NCBI GenBank assembly: GCA_027493885.1
Contig: JAOSJZ010000001.1
Span: 930,001 to 994,000 of the forward strand
DNA from: Gaiella sp.
GTDB taxonomy: Bacteria; Actinomycetota; Thermoleophilia; Gaiellales; Gaiellaceae
DNA length: 64,000 nt
Reading direction: 5' to 3'
Position 1 is the first letter of the stretch. Each line of letters starts with the position of its first letter. Position numbers and translations under genes: made by a program. Under the pieces are notes generated by a model. It was given only the letters and a program-made list of their open reading frames with translations. It did not search any database and was not told the DNA's origin. This document shows, one piece after another, positions 1 through 8,142 of the stretch.

Positions 1-910
1 CCTGAAGGACATCGTCGTAGATCCGCTCGGAGACGAGGATCCGCGACGAGGCGGTGCAGTCCTGGCCGGAGTTGAAGTAGCCGCCGATCTTGATCGCCTC
101 GGCGACCGTCGCGGGATCGGCGTCGTCGAGCACGACCATGGGCGCCTTGCCGCCGAGCTCGAGGTGGACGCGCTTCACCGTGTCCGCGGCGTTCTTCGCG
201 ATCAGCTTCCCGGTGGCCGTGTCACCCGTGAGCGAGACGAGGCGGATCGACGGATGCCGCACGAGCCGGTCGCCCGCGGGCACCCCGTCGCCCGTCACGA
301 CCTGGAGGACGCCCTTCGGGAGAAACTCCTGCGCCAGCTCGACGAAGCGCAGCACGGTGAGCGGCGTCTGCTCGGCCGGCTTCACGATCTGGACGTTCCC
401 GGCCGCGAGCGCGGGGCCCATCTTCCACATCACCATGAAGAGGGGGTAGTTCCAGGGAGCGATGCCCGCGACGACGCCGAGCGGCTCGCGGCGGATCATC
501 GACGTGTAGCCCTCGACGTACTCGGCCGCGGCCTTTCCCTCGAGGTTCCGCGCCGCGCCGGCGAAGAAGCGCAGGTTGTCGGACATCACGCCGGGCTCGT
601 CGACAGCCACCCACCATGGCTTGCCGACGTTGAGCGACTCGAGCCGCGCCAGCTCCTCCGCGTTGTCGTCGATGACGTCGGCCAGCTCGAGCAGGAGCTC
701 CATCCGGTCCTTGGGCGTCTTGTCGCGCCAGGTCTGCCAGGCCTTCTCGGCCGCGGCGACCGCCCGGTCGACGTCCTCCTCCCCGGCCCGCGGCACCTCG
801 GCGATCACCTCGCCCGTCGCGGGATTCAGCACCTCCATCGTCTCACCCGACAACGCGTCGACGAACTCGCCGTCGACGAACATCTTCTGCTGGGACACCG
901 CAACGCTCAT
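1..910 (-). CDS. Aldehyde dehydrogenase (aminobutyraldehyde type), C-terminus cut by window edge
   Basis: This is an NAD(P)-dependent aldehyde dehydrogenase of the betaine-aldehyde/gamma-aminobutyraldehyde group, which oxidises an aldehyde to a carboxylic acid in the cytoplasm. The 303 visible residues start MSVAVSQQKMFVDGEF and include the family signatures PWNYPL, the general-base motif HLELGGKAP and the catalytic-cysteine motif FNSGQDCTA. The last third runs off the window. The ATG at 910 is preceded by a good AAGGAGGAG ribosome site. The divergent neighbour is a saccharopine-dehydrogenase-like gene, so a shared role in lysine or polyamine aldehyde metabolism is plausible but inferred. The substrate cannot be fixed from sequence alone. 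Confidence 0.9.
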   Translation of the reverse strand, partial: MSVAVSQQKMFVDGEFVDALSGETMEVLNPATGEVIAEVPRAGEEDVDRAVAAAEKAWQTWRDKTPKDRMELLLELADVIDDNAEELARLESLNVGKPWWVAVDEPGVMSDNLRFFAGAARNLEGKAAAEYVEGYTSMIRREPLGVVAGIAPWNYPLFMVMWKMGPALAAGNVQIVKPAEQTPLTVLRFVELAQEFLPKGVLQVVTGDGVPAGDRLVRHPSIRLVSLTGDTATGKLIAKNAADTVKRVHLELGGKAPMVVLDDADPATVAEAIKIGGYFNSGQDCTASSRILVSERIYDDVLQ

Positions 911-926
911 GACTCCTCCTTCGCCC

Positions 927-950
927 GGTGTGCGACTTCGGTCGGACACC
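927..950. repeat. Dispersed palindrome, copy 1 (imperfect, TTCG loop)
   Basis: The arms GGTGTGCGAC and GTCGGACACC flank a TTCG tetraloop and pair at nine of ten positions. This lies in the promoter space of the divergent dehydrogenase pair. It is a diverged member of the family seen near 14470, 61530 and 63748. Confidence 0.6.
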
Positions 951-1011
951 AACGTCCTCGCACGAGCGTACCGCGGAGCGCACGACCGCATCTCTGGTAG
1001 AACGCCCGCCC

Positions 1012-2223
1012 ATGCGGATCCTCGTCGTGGGCACGGGCGGAGTCGGCGCGGCGTTCGCAGCGATCGTCGCGCGACGGTCGTTCTTCGAGCACTGCGCGCT
1101 CGCCGACTACGACCCTGCACGCCCGGCCTCGGTTGCGACGAGGCTGGACGACGGACGGCTCTCGGCGCACGCGATCGACGCGTCCAGCCGGGAGGCCGTC
1201 CTCGGGCTGATCCGCGAGACGCGGCCCGACGCGGTGCTCAACGCGGTCGACCCGGTCTTCAACGTGCCGATCTTCGACGCCTGCTTCGAGGCGGGGGTCA
1301 CGTACCTGGACATGGCGATGACGCTTTCCGAGCCGCACCCGGAGCGGCCGTTCGAGCTCACCGGGATCAAGCTCGGCGACTACCAGTTCGAGCGTGCCGC
1401 CTCCTGGCAGGAGAAGGGGGTGCTCGCGCTCGTCGGGATCGGCGTCGAGCCGGGCGCGTCCGATGTCTTCGCGCGCCACGCGGCCGACGAGCTCTTCTCC
1501 GAGATCGACGAGATCGGCGTCCGCGACGGCGCGAACCTCGTCGTCGAAGGGTACGACTTCGCGCCGACGTTTTCCATCTGGACGACGATCGAGGAGTGTC
1601 TCAACCCGCCGGTGATCTGGGAGCACGACCGTGGCTGGTTCACGACCGAGCCGTTCTCCGAGCCCGAGGTGTTCGACTTCCCCGAGGGGATCGGGCCGGT
1701 CGAGTGCGTCAACGTCGAGCACGAGGAGGTGCTGCTCGTCCCGCGGTGGGTCGACTGCCGCCGCGTGACGTTCAAGTACGGCCTCGGTGACGAGTTCATC
1801 GAGGTGCTGAAGACGCTCCACAAGCTCGGGCTCGACTCGAAGGAGCGGATCCGCGTCAAGGGCGTCGAGGTCGCGCCGCGAGACGTCGTCGCGGCGGCGC
1901 TGCCCGACCCGGCGAAGCTCGGCGAGCGGATGAGCGGCAAGACGTGCGCCGGCACGCTCGTCACCGGCACCGGGCAGGACGGCAACCCCCGGAAGACCTA
2001 CCTCTACCACGTGGTCGACAACGAGTGGTCGATGCGCGAGTACGGTCACCAGGCGGTCGTCTGGCAGACCGCGCTCAACCCCGCGGTGGCGCTCGAGCTG
2101 CTGGCCTCGGGCGCCTGGTCGGGCAGCGGCGTGCTCGGCCCGGAGGCGTTCCCCGCCGAGCCGTTTCTCGAGCTCCTCGCCGCGCACGGCTCGCCGCACG
2201 GCGTGCTCGAGCTCGCCCCGTAG
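1012..2223 (+). CDS. Saccharopine dehydrogenase / carboxynorspermidine synthase family protein
   Basis: This 403-residue cytoplasmic oxidoreductase begins with a dinucleotide-binding Rossmann segment (MRILVVGTGGVGAAFAAIVA). The rest follows the saccharopine-dehydrogenase-like fold used for lysine degradation or carboxynorspermidine synthesis (for example FSIWTTIEECLNPPVIW in the middle of the protein). The ATG at 1012 is preferred over an upstream in-frame codon because the Rossmann strand starts there and a TAGAAC box lies eight bases upstream, consistent with a leaderless transcript. The divergent gene is an aldehyde dehydrogenase, which suggests amino-aldehyde chemistry. The exact substrate (lysine-derived or polyamine-derived) is unresolved. 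Confidence 0.8.
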   Translation: MRILVVGTGGVGAAFAAIVARRSFFEHCALADYDPARPASVATRLDDGRLSAHAIDASSREAVLGLIRETRPDAVLNAVDPVFNVPIFDACFEAGVTYLDMAMTLSEPHPERPFELTGIKLGDYQFERAASWQEKGVLALVGIGVEPGASDVFARHAADELFSEIDEIGVRDGANLVVEGYDFAPTFSIWTTIEECLNPPVIWEHDRGWFTTEPFSEPEVFDFPEGIGPVECVNVEHEEVLLVPRWVDCRRVTFKYGLGDEFIEVLKTLHKLGLDSKERIRVKGVEVAPRDVVAAALPDPAKLGERMSGKTCAGTLVTGTGQDGNPRKTYLYHVVDNEWSMREYGHQAVVWQTALNPAVALELLASGAWSGSGVLGPEAFPAEPFLELLAAHGSPHGVLELAP

Positions 2224-2301
2224 CGCCGCCTCCGATGAGTTCCCGCGGCGCGGGCCGTCGATAGTCGTGTGAACCGTACGTCTCACGGGCAGGGCCCGTC
2301 C

Positions 2302-2307
2302 TACGAT
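2302..2307 (+). promoter_or_regulatory. -10 box (TACGAT) of a leaderless promoter
   Basis: TACGAT is followed by exactly six bases and then the ATG at 2314, so transcription should begin at or next to the start codon. The same geometry recurs at 14516, 26475 and 29962. No clear -35 box is visible. Confidence 0.5.
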
Positions 2308-2313
2308 CGCCGC

Positions 2314-2571
2314 ATGGCGCAGGTGACGCTCCGTGCCCCGTTGTCCGAGCTCTGCGGGGGACGGACGCACGCGATCGCGGGGGCCACCGTGCGCGAGGTG
2401 CTCGTCGCGCTCGAGCGCGAGCACCCGCCGATCGCGGGGTGGGTGCTCGACGAGCAGGGCCGCATCCGCGAGCACGTGAACGTCTTCGTCAACGGCATAC
2501 CCGGAGAGGAGCGGACGCGGGTCGCCGACGGCGACCGCCTCCACGTCCTCCCCGCGATCACAGGAGGATGA
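2314..2571 (+). CDS. MoaD/ThiS-family ubiquitin-like sulfur carrier protein
   Basis: This 85-residue beta-grasp protein ends in the diagnostic double glycine (VLPAITGG) that is adenylated and thiocarboxylated in MoaD/ThiS carriers. The central VNVFVNG strand and the GDRLHVLPAI C-terminus fit the family. No molybdopterin or thiamine gene is adjacent. Instead the stop codon is one base from the GTG of a beta-propeller gene, and the two are evidently translationally coupled. The start at 2314 is chosen because a TACGAT box sits six bases upstream. The carrier's partner enzyme is not visible, so its sulfur-transfer pathway is unknown. Confidence 0.8.
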   Translation: MAQVTLRAPLSELCGGRTHAIAGATVREVLVALEREHPPIAGWVLDEQGRIREHVNVFVNGIPGEERTRVADGDRLHVLPAITGG

Positions 2572-2572
2572 G

Positions 2573-3631
2573 GTGACGGAACTGCTGGTGGGAACGAAGA
2601 AGGGCCTGTTTCGCCTCGAGGGGGACGGCGCCGATTTCGAGATCACGGCGCGTGCGTTCGCCGGCCAGAGCGTCGAGTACGCGATGCGCGACCCACGCAC
2701 CGGCCGCTACCTCGCCTCGGTCACCTCCTGGTTCTACGGGCCGCGGATCTGGGTCACCGACGACCCGACTGGTGACTGGGAGCAGGCGGAGGGCACGGTG
2801 CTGCCCGAGGGGGAGGAACAGGCTCTCGAGCGTCTCTGGGTGATCGTCCCCGGCGAGGCGGAGGGCGTCCTCTATGCGGGCGGCGACCCGGGGCCGCTCT
2901 ACGAGAGCCGCGACGGCGGCCTCACGTGGTCGCTGAACGAGGGTCTCTGGAACCACCCGACGCGGCCGGACTGGAACCCGGGAAACGGCGGTCTCTGCCT
3001 GCACACGATCGCGCCGTGGCCCGGCGACCCCTCGCGGCTGCTCGTCGCGATCTCGGCCGTGGGGGTCTGGCTGTCCGACGACGGCGGCACCACGTGGCGC
3101 CACTCGAACCACGGCATCGTGCCTGACTACGTCCCCGAGGACGCACGTGACAACCCCATCCAGCACTGCGTGCACGACGTGCGCCGCGCGCCGGGGCGGC
3201 CCGAGCGCCTCTTCATGCAGTTCCACGGCGGCGTCTACCGCTCCGACGACGCCGGCGCGAGCTGGATCGACGTCGGCGACGGCCTCCCCTCCGACTTCGG
3301 CTTCCCGATCGTGGTCGACCCCGCCGACCCGGACAGCGCCTACGTGATCCCGCTGATCGGCGCCGAGGACCGGACGCCGCCCGAGGGCGCGGTCCGGGTC
3401 TGGGAGACCCGCGACGGCGGCGAGACCTGGACGGCACGCGGCGACGGTCTCCCCGAGCGCGCCTATCTCACGATACTCCGCGAGGCGTTCGACAGCGCCG
3501 GCGAGGGCACCGGGCTCGAGCTCTACTTCGGCGCGACGTCGGGCGAGGTGTTCGGTTCAGCCGACGCGGGCGCGAGCTGGCGTCAGGTAGCCGACCACCT
3601 GCCCCCGGTGTACTCGGTGCGCACGGCCTGA
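2573..3631 (+). CDS. BNR-repeat beta-propeller protein (sialidase/YCF48-like)
   Basis: The 352-residue protein carries repeated Asp-box motifs of the S-x-D-x-G-x-T-W type (SRDGGLTWS, SDDGGTTWR, SDDAGASWI, TRDGGETWT, SADAGASWR). These mark the blades of a sialidase/VPS10/YCF48-like propeller. There is no signal peptide, so it is probably cytoplasmic. The catalytic residues of a true exo-sialidase are not recognisable, and the annotation should stay structural. Its GTG start at 2573 overlaps the ribosome-site region of the MoaD-like gene (GGAGGA at 2563). Pairing of a MoaD-like carrier with this propeller type recurs in Actinobacteria from general knowledge, but its function is not established. 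Confidence 0.75.
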   Translation: MTELLVGTKKGLFRLEGDGADFEITARAFAGQSVEYAMRDPRTGRYLASVTSWFYGPRIWVTDDPTGDWEQAEGTVLPEGEEQALERLWVIVPGEAEGVLYAGGDPGPLYESRDGGLTWSLNEGLWNHPTRPDWNPGNGGLCLHTIAPWPGDPSRLLVAISAVGVWLSDDGGTTWRHSNHGIVPDYVPEDARDNPIQHCVHDVRRAPGRPERLFMQFHGGVYRSDDAGASWIDVGDGLPSDFGFPIVVDPADPDSAYVIPLIGAEDRTPPEGAVRVWETRDGGETWTARGDGLPERAYLTILREAFDSAGEGTGLELYFGATSGEVFGSADAGASWRQVADHLPPVYSVRTA

Positions 3632-3639
3632 TCGGGCGG

Positions 3640-4976
3640 TCAGAGCGCGGCGTAGACTCGCCGCGCTCCGTCCAACCCCTTGAGGACGTGCTCGCCCCGG
3701 TCCTCGAACGCGAGCCCGGACCCCGCGACCAGGTCGTGCGTCGTCGCGCTGACGAGGACGTCGCCGGCGCGCCCGACCGACATGATCCGAGCGCCGACAT
3801 GCACCGCGATCCCGCGCGGCTTCTCTCCGGGCCGCCGTTCGACTTCTCCCGTGTGGACGCCCGCGCGCAGGTCGAGTCCCAGCCCGGAGAGCGCGTCGCG
3901 AACCGCGAGGCCACACCGGATCGCACGGGCGGGCCCGTCGAACACGGCGAAGAACCCGTCGCCCGCCGTGTCGATCTCCTCGCCGCCGAACCGGGCGAGC
4001 TCGCGGCGGACGACGGCGTTGTGCTCGGCGAGGAGATCGGCCCACGCGGCGTCGCCGAGCTCGGTCGCCTGCTCGGTCGAACCGACGAGGTCGGTGAAGA
4101 GGATCGTCGCCAGGACGCGGTCCGTCGTCGCCACGGGGCGCACGCCGGTGAGGAACGCCTCGACCTCGTCGACGATCTGGTCGGGGTCGACGAACGGCAC
4201 GTGGTCGTCGCCCGGCAGCTCGACGAACGACGCCCCGGGGATCCTCTCGGCGAGGTAACGCCCCTCCTCGACGTGGGCGTCGCGGTCGCCGGTCCGGTGA
4301 ATGACCACGGTCGGGCACTGGACGCTGCCGAGCACGTCGCGGACGTCTGCGACGGAGTTCATGAGGATGAGGTCCCTCGCCCCTGCCGGGCTCAGGCTGG
4401 CACGACCTCGCCGTTGCAGCCAGGACGTCAGCGCGGCGTCGGCGTTGGGCGCGATCGACGAGATGTCGAACTCCTCACCCCAGCCCGCCTCGAGCGTCGC
4501 GGCCTCCCGTAGGCGCTCCTCCCGGGTCGGCGCCCACGGATAGTCGTCGTCGGGGTCGCGGCGCTTCGCATAGCACCCGTAGAGCGCGAGCGCGCGTGTT
4601 CGCCGCGGATACGTCGCCGCGAAGAGAACGCTCAACGGTCCACCCTCGGAATAGCCGAGCAGCGCGGCCGCCTCGGAGCCGACCGCGTCCATCACGGCAC
4701 GGACGTCGTCCATCCGCGCCTCGAAGTCGGGAAGCCCGACCGCTCGGTCGGACAGCCCCGTGCCGCGCTTGTCGAAGCGGATCAGCCGCGCGAACGAGCC
4801 GAGCCGCTCGAACAGCCGGGCGCTTCCCGGATGCTCCCAGTCGAGCTCGAGATGCGAGAAGAACCCGGGCACGAGGACGACGTCGAGCGGCCCTCGCCGC
4901 TGACCTGGTAGGCGATGCTGACGTCGCCGCTCCGCGCGTAGCGGATCGGCGCCGAGTTCCCGTCCGACGTGCTCAT
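3640..4976 (-). CDS. Alpha/beta hydrolase fused to class III adenylate/guanylate cyclase (one frameshift)
   Basis: An N-terminal alpha/beta hydrolase domain (oxyanion segment VLVPGFFSHLELDW, nucleophile elbow LLGYSEGGP) is followed by a C-terminal class III nucleotide cyclase domain. The cyclase metal-binding aspartates lie in ILFTDLVGST and DTAGDGFFAVF. This architecture is known in actinobacteria, for example Rv1900c. The natural start is the ATG at 4976 (MSTSDGNSAPIRYARSG). The frame breaks at a short G run (plus-strand 4889-4893): one missing G joins SYQVSGEG to PLDVVLVPG. The rest reads open to the stop. The indel lies in a homopolymer, so assembly error is likelier than a pseudogene. 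The signal sensed by the hydrolase domain is unknown. Confidence 0.8.
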
Positions 4977-4996
4977 CAGACGGATGTTGTAGCTTC

Positions 4997-5020
4997 GGAG
5001 CCCGGCGTGCGCCGGGCTCC
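4997..5020 (-). terminator. Hairpin terminator of the BMP lipoprotein gene
   Basis: An eleven-base perfect stem (GGAGCCCGGCG with CGCCGGGCTCC) has a two-base loop and lies directly after the stop codon of the lipoprotein gene on the minus strand. There is no strong U tract. Confidence 0.6.
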
Positions 5021-5032
5021 CGGATCACGGCG

Positions 5033-6097
5033 CTAGCTCACCGTCGTCGGGATGCCGGTGATCCCCCCGCCTGCCATCTGCTGCTCGACCTCCTCGACCG
5101 CCGCGACGTCGTCGGCGTTCGCGTTCGGGCTGAGCGTCCCGAGGCCGACGCCGTCCTGGTCGATTCCGAAGACGACGTTCTTGCCGCCGGCGAAGGTGCC
5201 GTTCTCGACGGACCGGATCGTGAGGAACACGGCGCTGTCGACCCCCTTGAGCGCGCTCGTCAGCACGTGCGGCCCGAGGAACGACTGGTCGCCGTCGACG
5301 CCGATACCCCAGACGCCTTCGTCCTTCGCGGCAGAGAGCGCCCCGAGCCCGCAGCCGCCCGCGACCTGGAAGACGACCCTCGAGCCCGCCGCGATCTGGT
5401 TCAGCGCGAGCTCCTTGCACTTCGCCTGGTCCTCCCAGTCCTGGGAGTAGCCGTACGCGACCTTCGTCCCCGGCACCGCGGCCTCGGCGCCGGCACGGTA
5501 ACCGGCGATGAAGCGGTCGACCGGCGGCTCCTTGAACCCGCCCACCGCGCTGATCGACGTCGAGCCGGCGCGCTTCGCCTCGAGCGCGGCGAGGTAGCCG
5601 ACGAGGTAGCCGACCTGCTCTTCGCGGAAGAGGAGGCCCTGGACGTTCGCCGGCTTGCCCTCGAGCGACGTCTGGTCGACGTCGACGATCGCGAAGCGCG
5701 TGTCGGGGAACCGCTTCGCGGCGGCGGCGATCGCGTCGCCCTGCGCGAAGCCGACACCGATCACGAGATCGAAGCCCTGGCGCGCCAGGGTCGACATGTT
5801 GGGGATGTAGTCCGCCGCCGTCTTCGCCTCGACCACCCGGCCGGTGACGCCGAGCTCGCGCTCCGCACGCTTGAGCCCCTTGTAGGCGAGCTCGTTGAAC
5901 CCGTTGTCGTTCAGCTGCCCGGCGTCGGCGACCAGCCCGACCTTCAGGCTCGACGTGGGAGCCGTGGTCGTCGTCCCGGTCGTGGTCTCGGTCGCCGCGC
6001 CGCTGGTCTCGTCGCTGCCGCCGCAACCGGCGGCGAGCACGAGAGCGGCAGCTGCGACGGCCGCGCCGGCGAGCAGCCGGATGGTGCCTCGTCTCAT
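5033..6097 (-). CDS. BMP-family ABC-transporter substrate-binding lipoprotein
   Basis: The 354-residue protein starts with a lipoprotein signal peptide with lipobox LAAGC (lipidated Cys25), followed by a Thr/Ser-rich linker. It then has a periplasmic-binding fold of the BMP/PnrA family (KVGLVADAGQLNDNGFNE, GVDGDQSFLGPHVLTSALKGVD). Family members bind purine nucleosides and deliver them to an ABC transporter in the membrane. No permease or ATPase gene lies next to it, so it must work with a transporter encoded elsewhere. The divergent gene is a Nudix-type regulator, and a near-perfect palindrome sits between the two genes, so repression by that regulator is a reasonable inference. A strong hairpin follows the gene. 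Confidence 0.88.
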   Translation of the reverse strand: MRRGTIRLLAGAAVAAAALVLAAGCGGSDETSGAATETTTGTTTTAPTSSLKVGLVADAGQLNDNGFNELAYKGLKRAERELGVTGRVVEAKTAADYIPNMSTLARQGFDLVIGVGFAQGDAIAAAAKRFPDTRFAIVDVDQTSLEGKPANVQGLLFREEQVGYLVGYLAALEAKRAGSTSISAVGGFKEPPVDRFIAGYRAGAEAAVPGTKVAYGYSQDWEDQAKCKELALNQIAAGSRVVFQVAGGCGLGALSAAKDEGVWGIGVDGDQSFLGPHVLTSALKGVDSAVFLTIRSVENGTFAGGKNVVFGIDQDGVGLGTLSPNANADDVAAVEEVEQQMAGGGITGIPTTVS

Positions 6098-6119
6098 CGG
6101 TCACTCCGCTTTCCGGTAG

Positions 6120-6142
6120 GTTTTCGACTATGAGTCGTAAAC
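6120..6142. promoter_or_regulatory. Palindromic operator spanning the start codon of the Nudix-type regulator
   Basis: The arms GTTTTCGACT (6120-6129) and AGTCGTAAAC (6133-6142) are inverted repeats matching at nine of ten positions. They are separated only by the ATG start codon of the regulator gene. The site also lies about 25-45 bases upstream of the divergent lipoprotein gene. This is the arrangement expected of an autoregulatory operator that also controls the transport gene. Protein binding is inferred. Confidence 0.6.
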
Positions 6143-6825
6143 TTCGGCAGGAGTCTACCAGACCCCGGCATGCGAGCCTCGCGGTCGTGCTGCAGGTTCG
6201 GGACGGGGCGCTGCAGGCCCTCCTCTGGCAGCGTGGCCGCGAGCCATGCCGCGGCGCCTGGGCCCTACCCGGAGGACTTCTGGAGCAGGGCGAGACGCTC
6301 GAGGAGTCGATCCGCCGCCACCTCGCCGCGAAGGTCGACGTGCGTGAGGTCTCCCATCTCGAGCAGCTCGGGACGTACAGCGAGCCCGATCGCGACCCGA
6401 CCGCCTGGGAGCTCGCGACCGCGTACCTCGGGCTCGTGCAGCTCGGGCTCGATCCCCACATTCCGGATGACACGTGCTGGCATCCCGTCGACCAGCTGCC
6501 GCCGACGGCGTTCGACCACGGCGGCATCGTGCTCGCGGGGCGCGACCGCCTCCGCGGCAAGCTCTCGTACTCGAACGCCGGCTTCGCGCTCGCGCCGTCC
6601 ACCTTCACGCTCGCCGAGTTGCGCGAGGTCTACGTCGCCGCGCTCGGCTACGAGGTCTCGGCCACGAACCTGCGGCGCGTGCTGGAACGCCGCGCGGTGA
6701 TCGAGCCGACCGGCGAGCGGCGCCCTTCGGGTCGAGCCGGCGGGCGCCCGGCGGAGGTCTTCCGCTTCCGCGAGCAGCGACTCGCGATCACGGACCCGTT
6801 CGCCGCGCTCCGGCCGCGCCGGTGA
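6130..6825 (+). CDS. NrtR-like transcriptional regulator (Nudix domain plus winged helix)
   Basis: Residues from about 15 to 145 form a Nudix fold. The Nudix box GGLLEQGETLEESIRRHLAA has lost the conserved REUxEE catalytic glutamates. The C-terminus (about 150-231) resembles the winged-helix segment of NrtR regulators (FTLAELREVYVAALG, then NLRRVLERRAVIEPTG). In that family an inactive Nudix domain senses a nucleotide such as ADP-ribose and releases DNA. The 231-residue length fits NrtR. The ATG lies inside a palindrome, and a TAGGTT box seven bases upstream suggests a leaderless message. The adjacent nucleoside-type binding protein is the probable target. The ligand is not known. Confidence 0.8.
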   Translation: MSRKLRQESTRPRHASLAVVLQVRDGALQALLWQRGREPCRGAWALPGGLLEQGETLEESIRRHLAAKVDVREVSHLEQLGTYSEPDRDPTAWELATAYLGLVQLGLDPHIPDDTCWHPVDQLPPTAFDHGGIVLAGRDRLRGKLSYSNAGFALAPSTFTLAELREVYVAALGYEVSATNLRRVLERRAVIEPTGERRPSGRAGGRPAEVFRFREQRLAITDPFAALRPRR

Positions 6826-6974
6826 CGGTGACCGCGAGCGCCGCCGCGGGAGTCGGTGGTTTCCACTGATGCGGGAGCCGTCGGCCAGTCGTACGGTGGT
6901 GATGACGGGGGCCGGTACCGACCTATTGTCGGTCGGTGCCCGCTTCCCGCGTCGTCCGAGGGGAGGTGAGACCC

Positions 6975-7406
6975 ATGACGACGATCGAGAGGACGATTCA
7001 CATCGAGGCTCCTCCCGAGAAGGTGTTCTCGTACATCGACGATCCGCTCCACCTGCCCGAGATCTGGCCGAGCATGGTGGAAGTCGAGGACGTCGAGCGG
7101 CTTCCGAACGGCGGGCGCCGGTACGAGTGGGAGTACAAGATGGCGGGGATCCACTTCGAGGGCGTCTCGGAGACCGTCACGTACGAGCCCGGCCGGCACG
7201 TCGTCGAGAAGAACACCGCCGGTATCCCGAGCACGTTCGACTGGACGTTCACGCCCGAGAACGGTGGGACGAGGCTCGAGCTGAAGACCGAGTACGAGAT
7301 CCCGCACAAGGTGCTCGGCAAGTTCGCGGAGCCGTTCGTGCGCAAGCTCAACGAGCGCGAGGCGGATACCGTGCTTGCCAATCTCAAGGACCGGATGGAG
7401 TCCTGA
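6975..7406 (+). CDS. SRPBCC / polyketide cyclase-like ligand-binding protein
   Basis: This 143-residue START/Bet v1-like helix-grip protein begins MTTIERTIHIEAPPEKVFSYI, the usual first strand and helix of the SRPBCC superfamily. The remaining strands (GRRYEWEYKMAGIHF, FDWTFTPENGGTRLEL) fit polyketide cyclase/dehydrase homologues that bind small hydrophobic molecules. The ATG at 6975 has an AGGGGAGG ribosome site about eight bases upstream and is preferred over an upstream in-frame codon that adds a non-conserved tail. It stands alone and is followed by a GC hairpin. The ligand cannot be predicted. Confidence 0.8.
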   Translation: MTTIERTIHIEAPPEKVFSYIDDPLHLPEIWPSMVEVEDVERLPNGGRRYEWEYKMAGIHFEGVSETVTYEPGRHVVEKNTAGIPSTFDWTFTPENGGTRLELKTEYEIPHKVLGKFAEPFVRKLNEREADTVLANLKDRMES

Positions 7407-7428
7407 GGCCCGATGCGAGCTCGGGGGC

Positions 7429-7452
7429 GGAGGGGCCGTGAGGCCCCTTCGT
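7429..7452 (+). terminator. Rho-independent-type hairpin after the SRPBCC gene
   Basis: AGGGGCC and GGCCCCT form a perfect seven-base stem around a GTGA loop, followed by TTCGTCGT. The hairpin lies about 25 bases past the stop codon. Confidence 0.6.
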
Positions 7453-7603
7453 CGTGGATGCGCCCGAGGCTACGGGGTCGACCCGTCTTTCATTCGCAAC
7501 GAGCGGCACCCGGACGCCGCCGCTCGCGTCCTCGAGCCGTTGCCCGCTCGTCGCCCTGTGGAGCGATCGGCACGCTTTCGACACGGTTTGCCCTTGACAA
7601 GAA

Positions 7604-7618
7604 CGGTGTCTGACACCG
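7604..7618. repeat. 15-bp palindrome CGGTGTCTGACACCG, first copy
   Basis: The palindrome lies in the intergenic space upstream of the thermonuclease gene. The identical 15-mer recurs at 7732-7746. It shares the GGTGTC/GACACC ends of the longer dispersed palindromes in this window. Confidence 0.6.
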
Positions 7619-7731
7619 CCTCCCGTCAAGTGCCCGTAACGGCCATGCCCCGAAGCGACGACTATTCGAGTGAGTGATGACTCGTCGTGCAGCGATTTTC
7701 GCCGTCGGGCCCCTCGTGCTCGCGGCCGGGG

Positions 7732-7746
7732 CGGTGTCTGACACCG
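7732..7746. repeat. 15-bp palindrome CGGTGTCTGACACCG, second copy
   Basis: This is an exact copy of the palindrome at 7604-7618. Here it is translated as part of the thermonuclease leader (AVSDTE). Confidence 0.6.
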
Positions 7747-8109
7747 AGTCCCGCCCTTCGCACCCCGCTGCGACGAAGGCGCACGTCGCACGCGTGGTCG
7801 ACGGCGACACGATCGAGCTGACGAACCATCTTCGTGTGCGGCTCGTCCAGATCGACACGCCCGAGGTCGGCACGGGCGAGTGCTTCTCGCGCGCGGCGGC
7901 GCGCGAGCTCCGCGCGATCCTTCCCGCCGGGGCACCGGTCACGCTCGAGGCCGATCCGCGGCTCGATCGGGTCGACCGCTACGGCCGCCTGCTCCGCTAC
8001 GTGATCCGGGGCGGCCGGAACCTGAACCTCGAGCTCGTTCGCCGGGGTGCCGCGACGTCTGGTTCTACGAGGGCGACCGCGGCCGCTACGCGACGCGGCT
8101 CCTCGCGGC

Positions 8110-8142
8110 GGCAATTTCGGAGCTCCTGACGTTTCCGTGGGT
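8110..8142 (+). repeat. Left terminal inverted repeat of the ISL3-type element
   Basis: The repeat begins GGCAATTTCGG and contains CCTGACGTTTCCGTGGGT. It pairs with the repeat at 10847-10879 with five mismatches in 33 positions. Confidence 0.75.

Noticed and set aside
164..1000. Long arginine-rich plus-strand readings across the dehydrogenase
   Set aside because: They are antisense to a well-conserved aldehyde dehydrogenase and have the low-complexity Arg/Ala look of GC-rich shadow frames. The same applies to long plus-strand readings over the RecB-like nuclease-helicase and Res genes.
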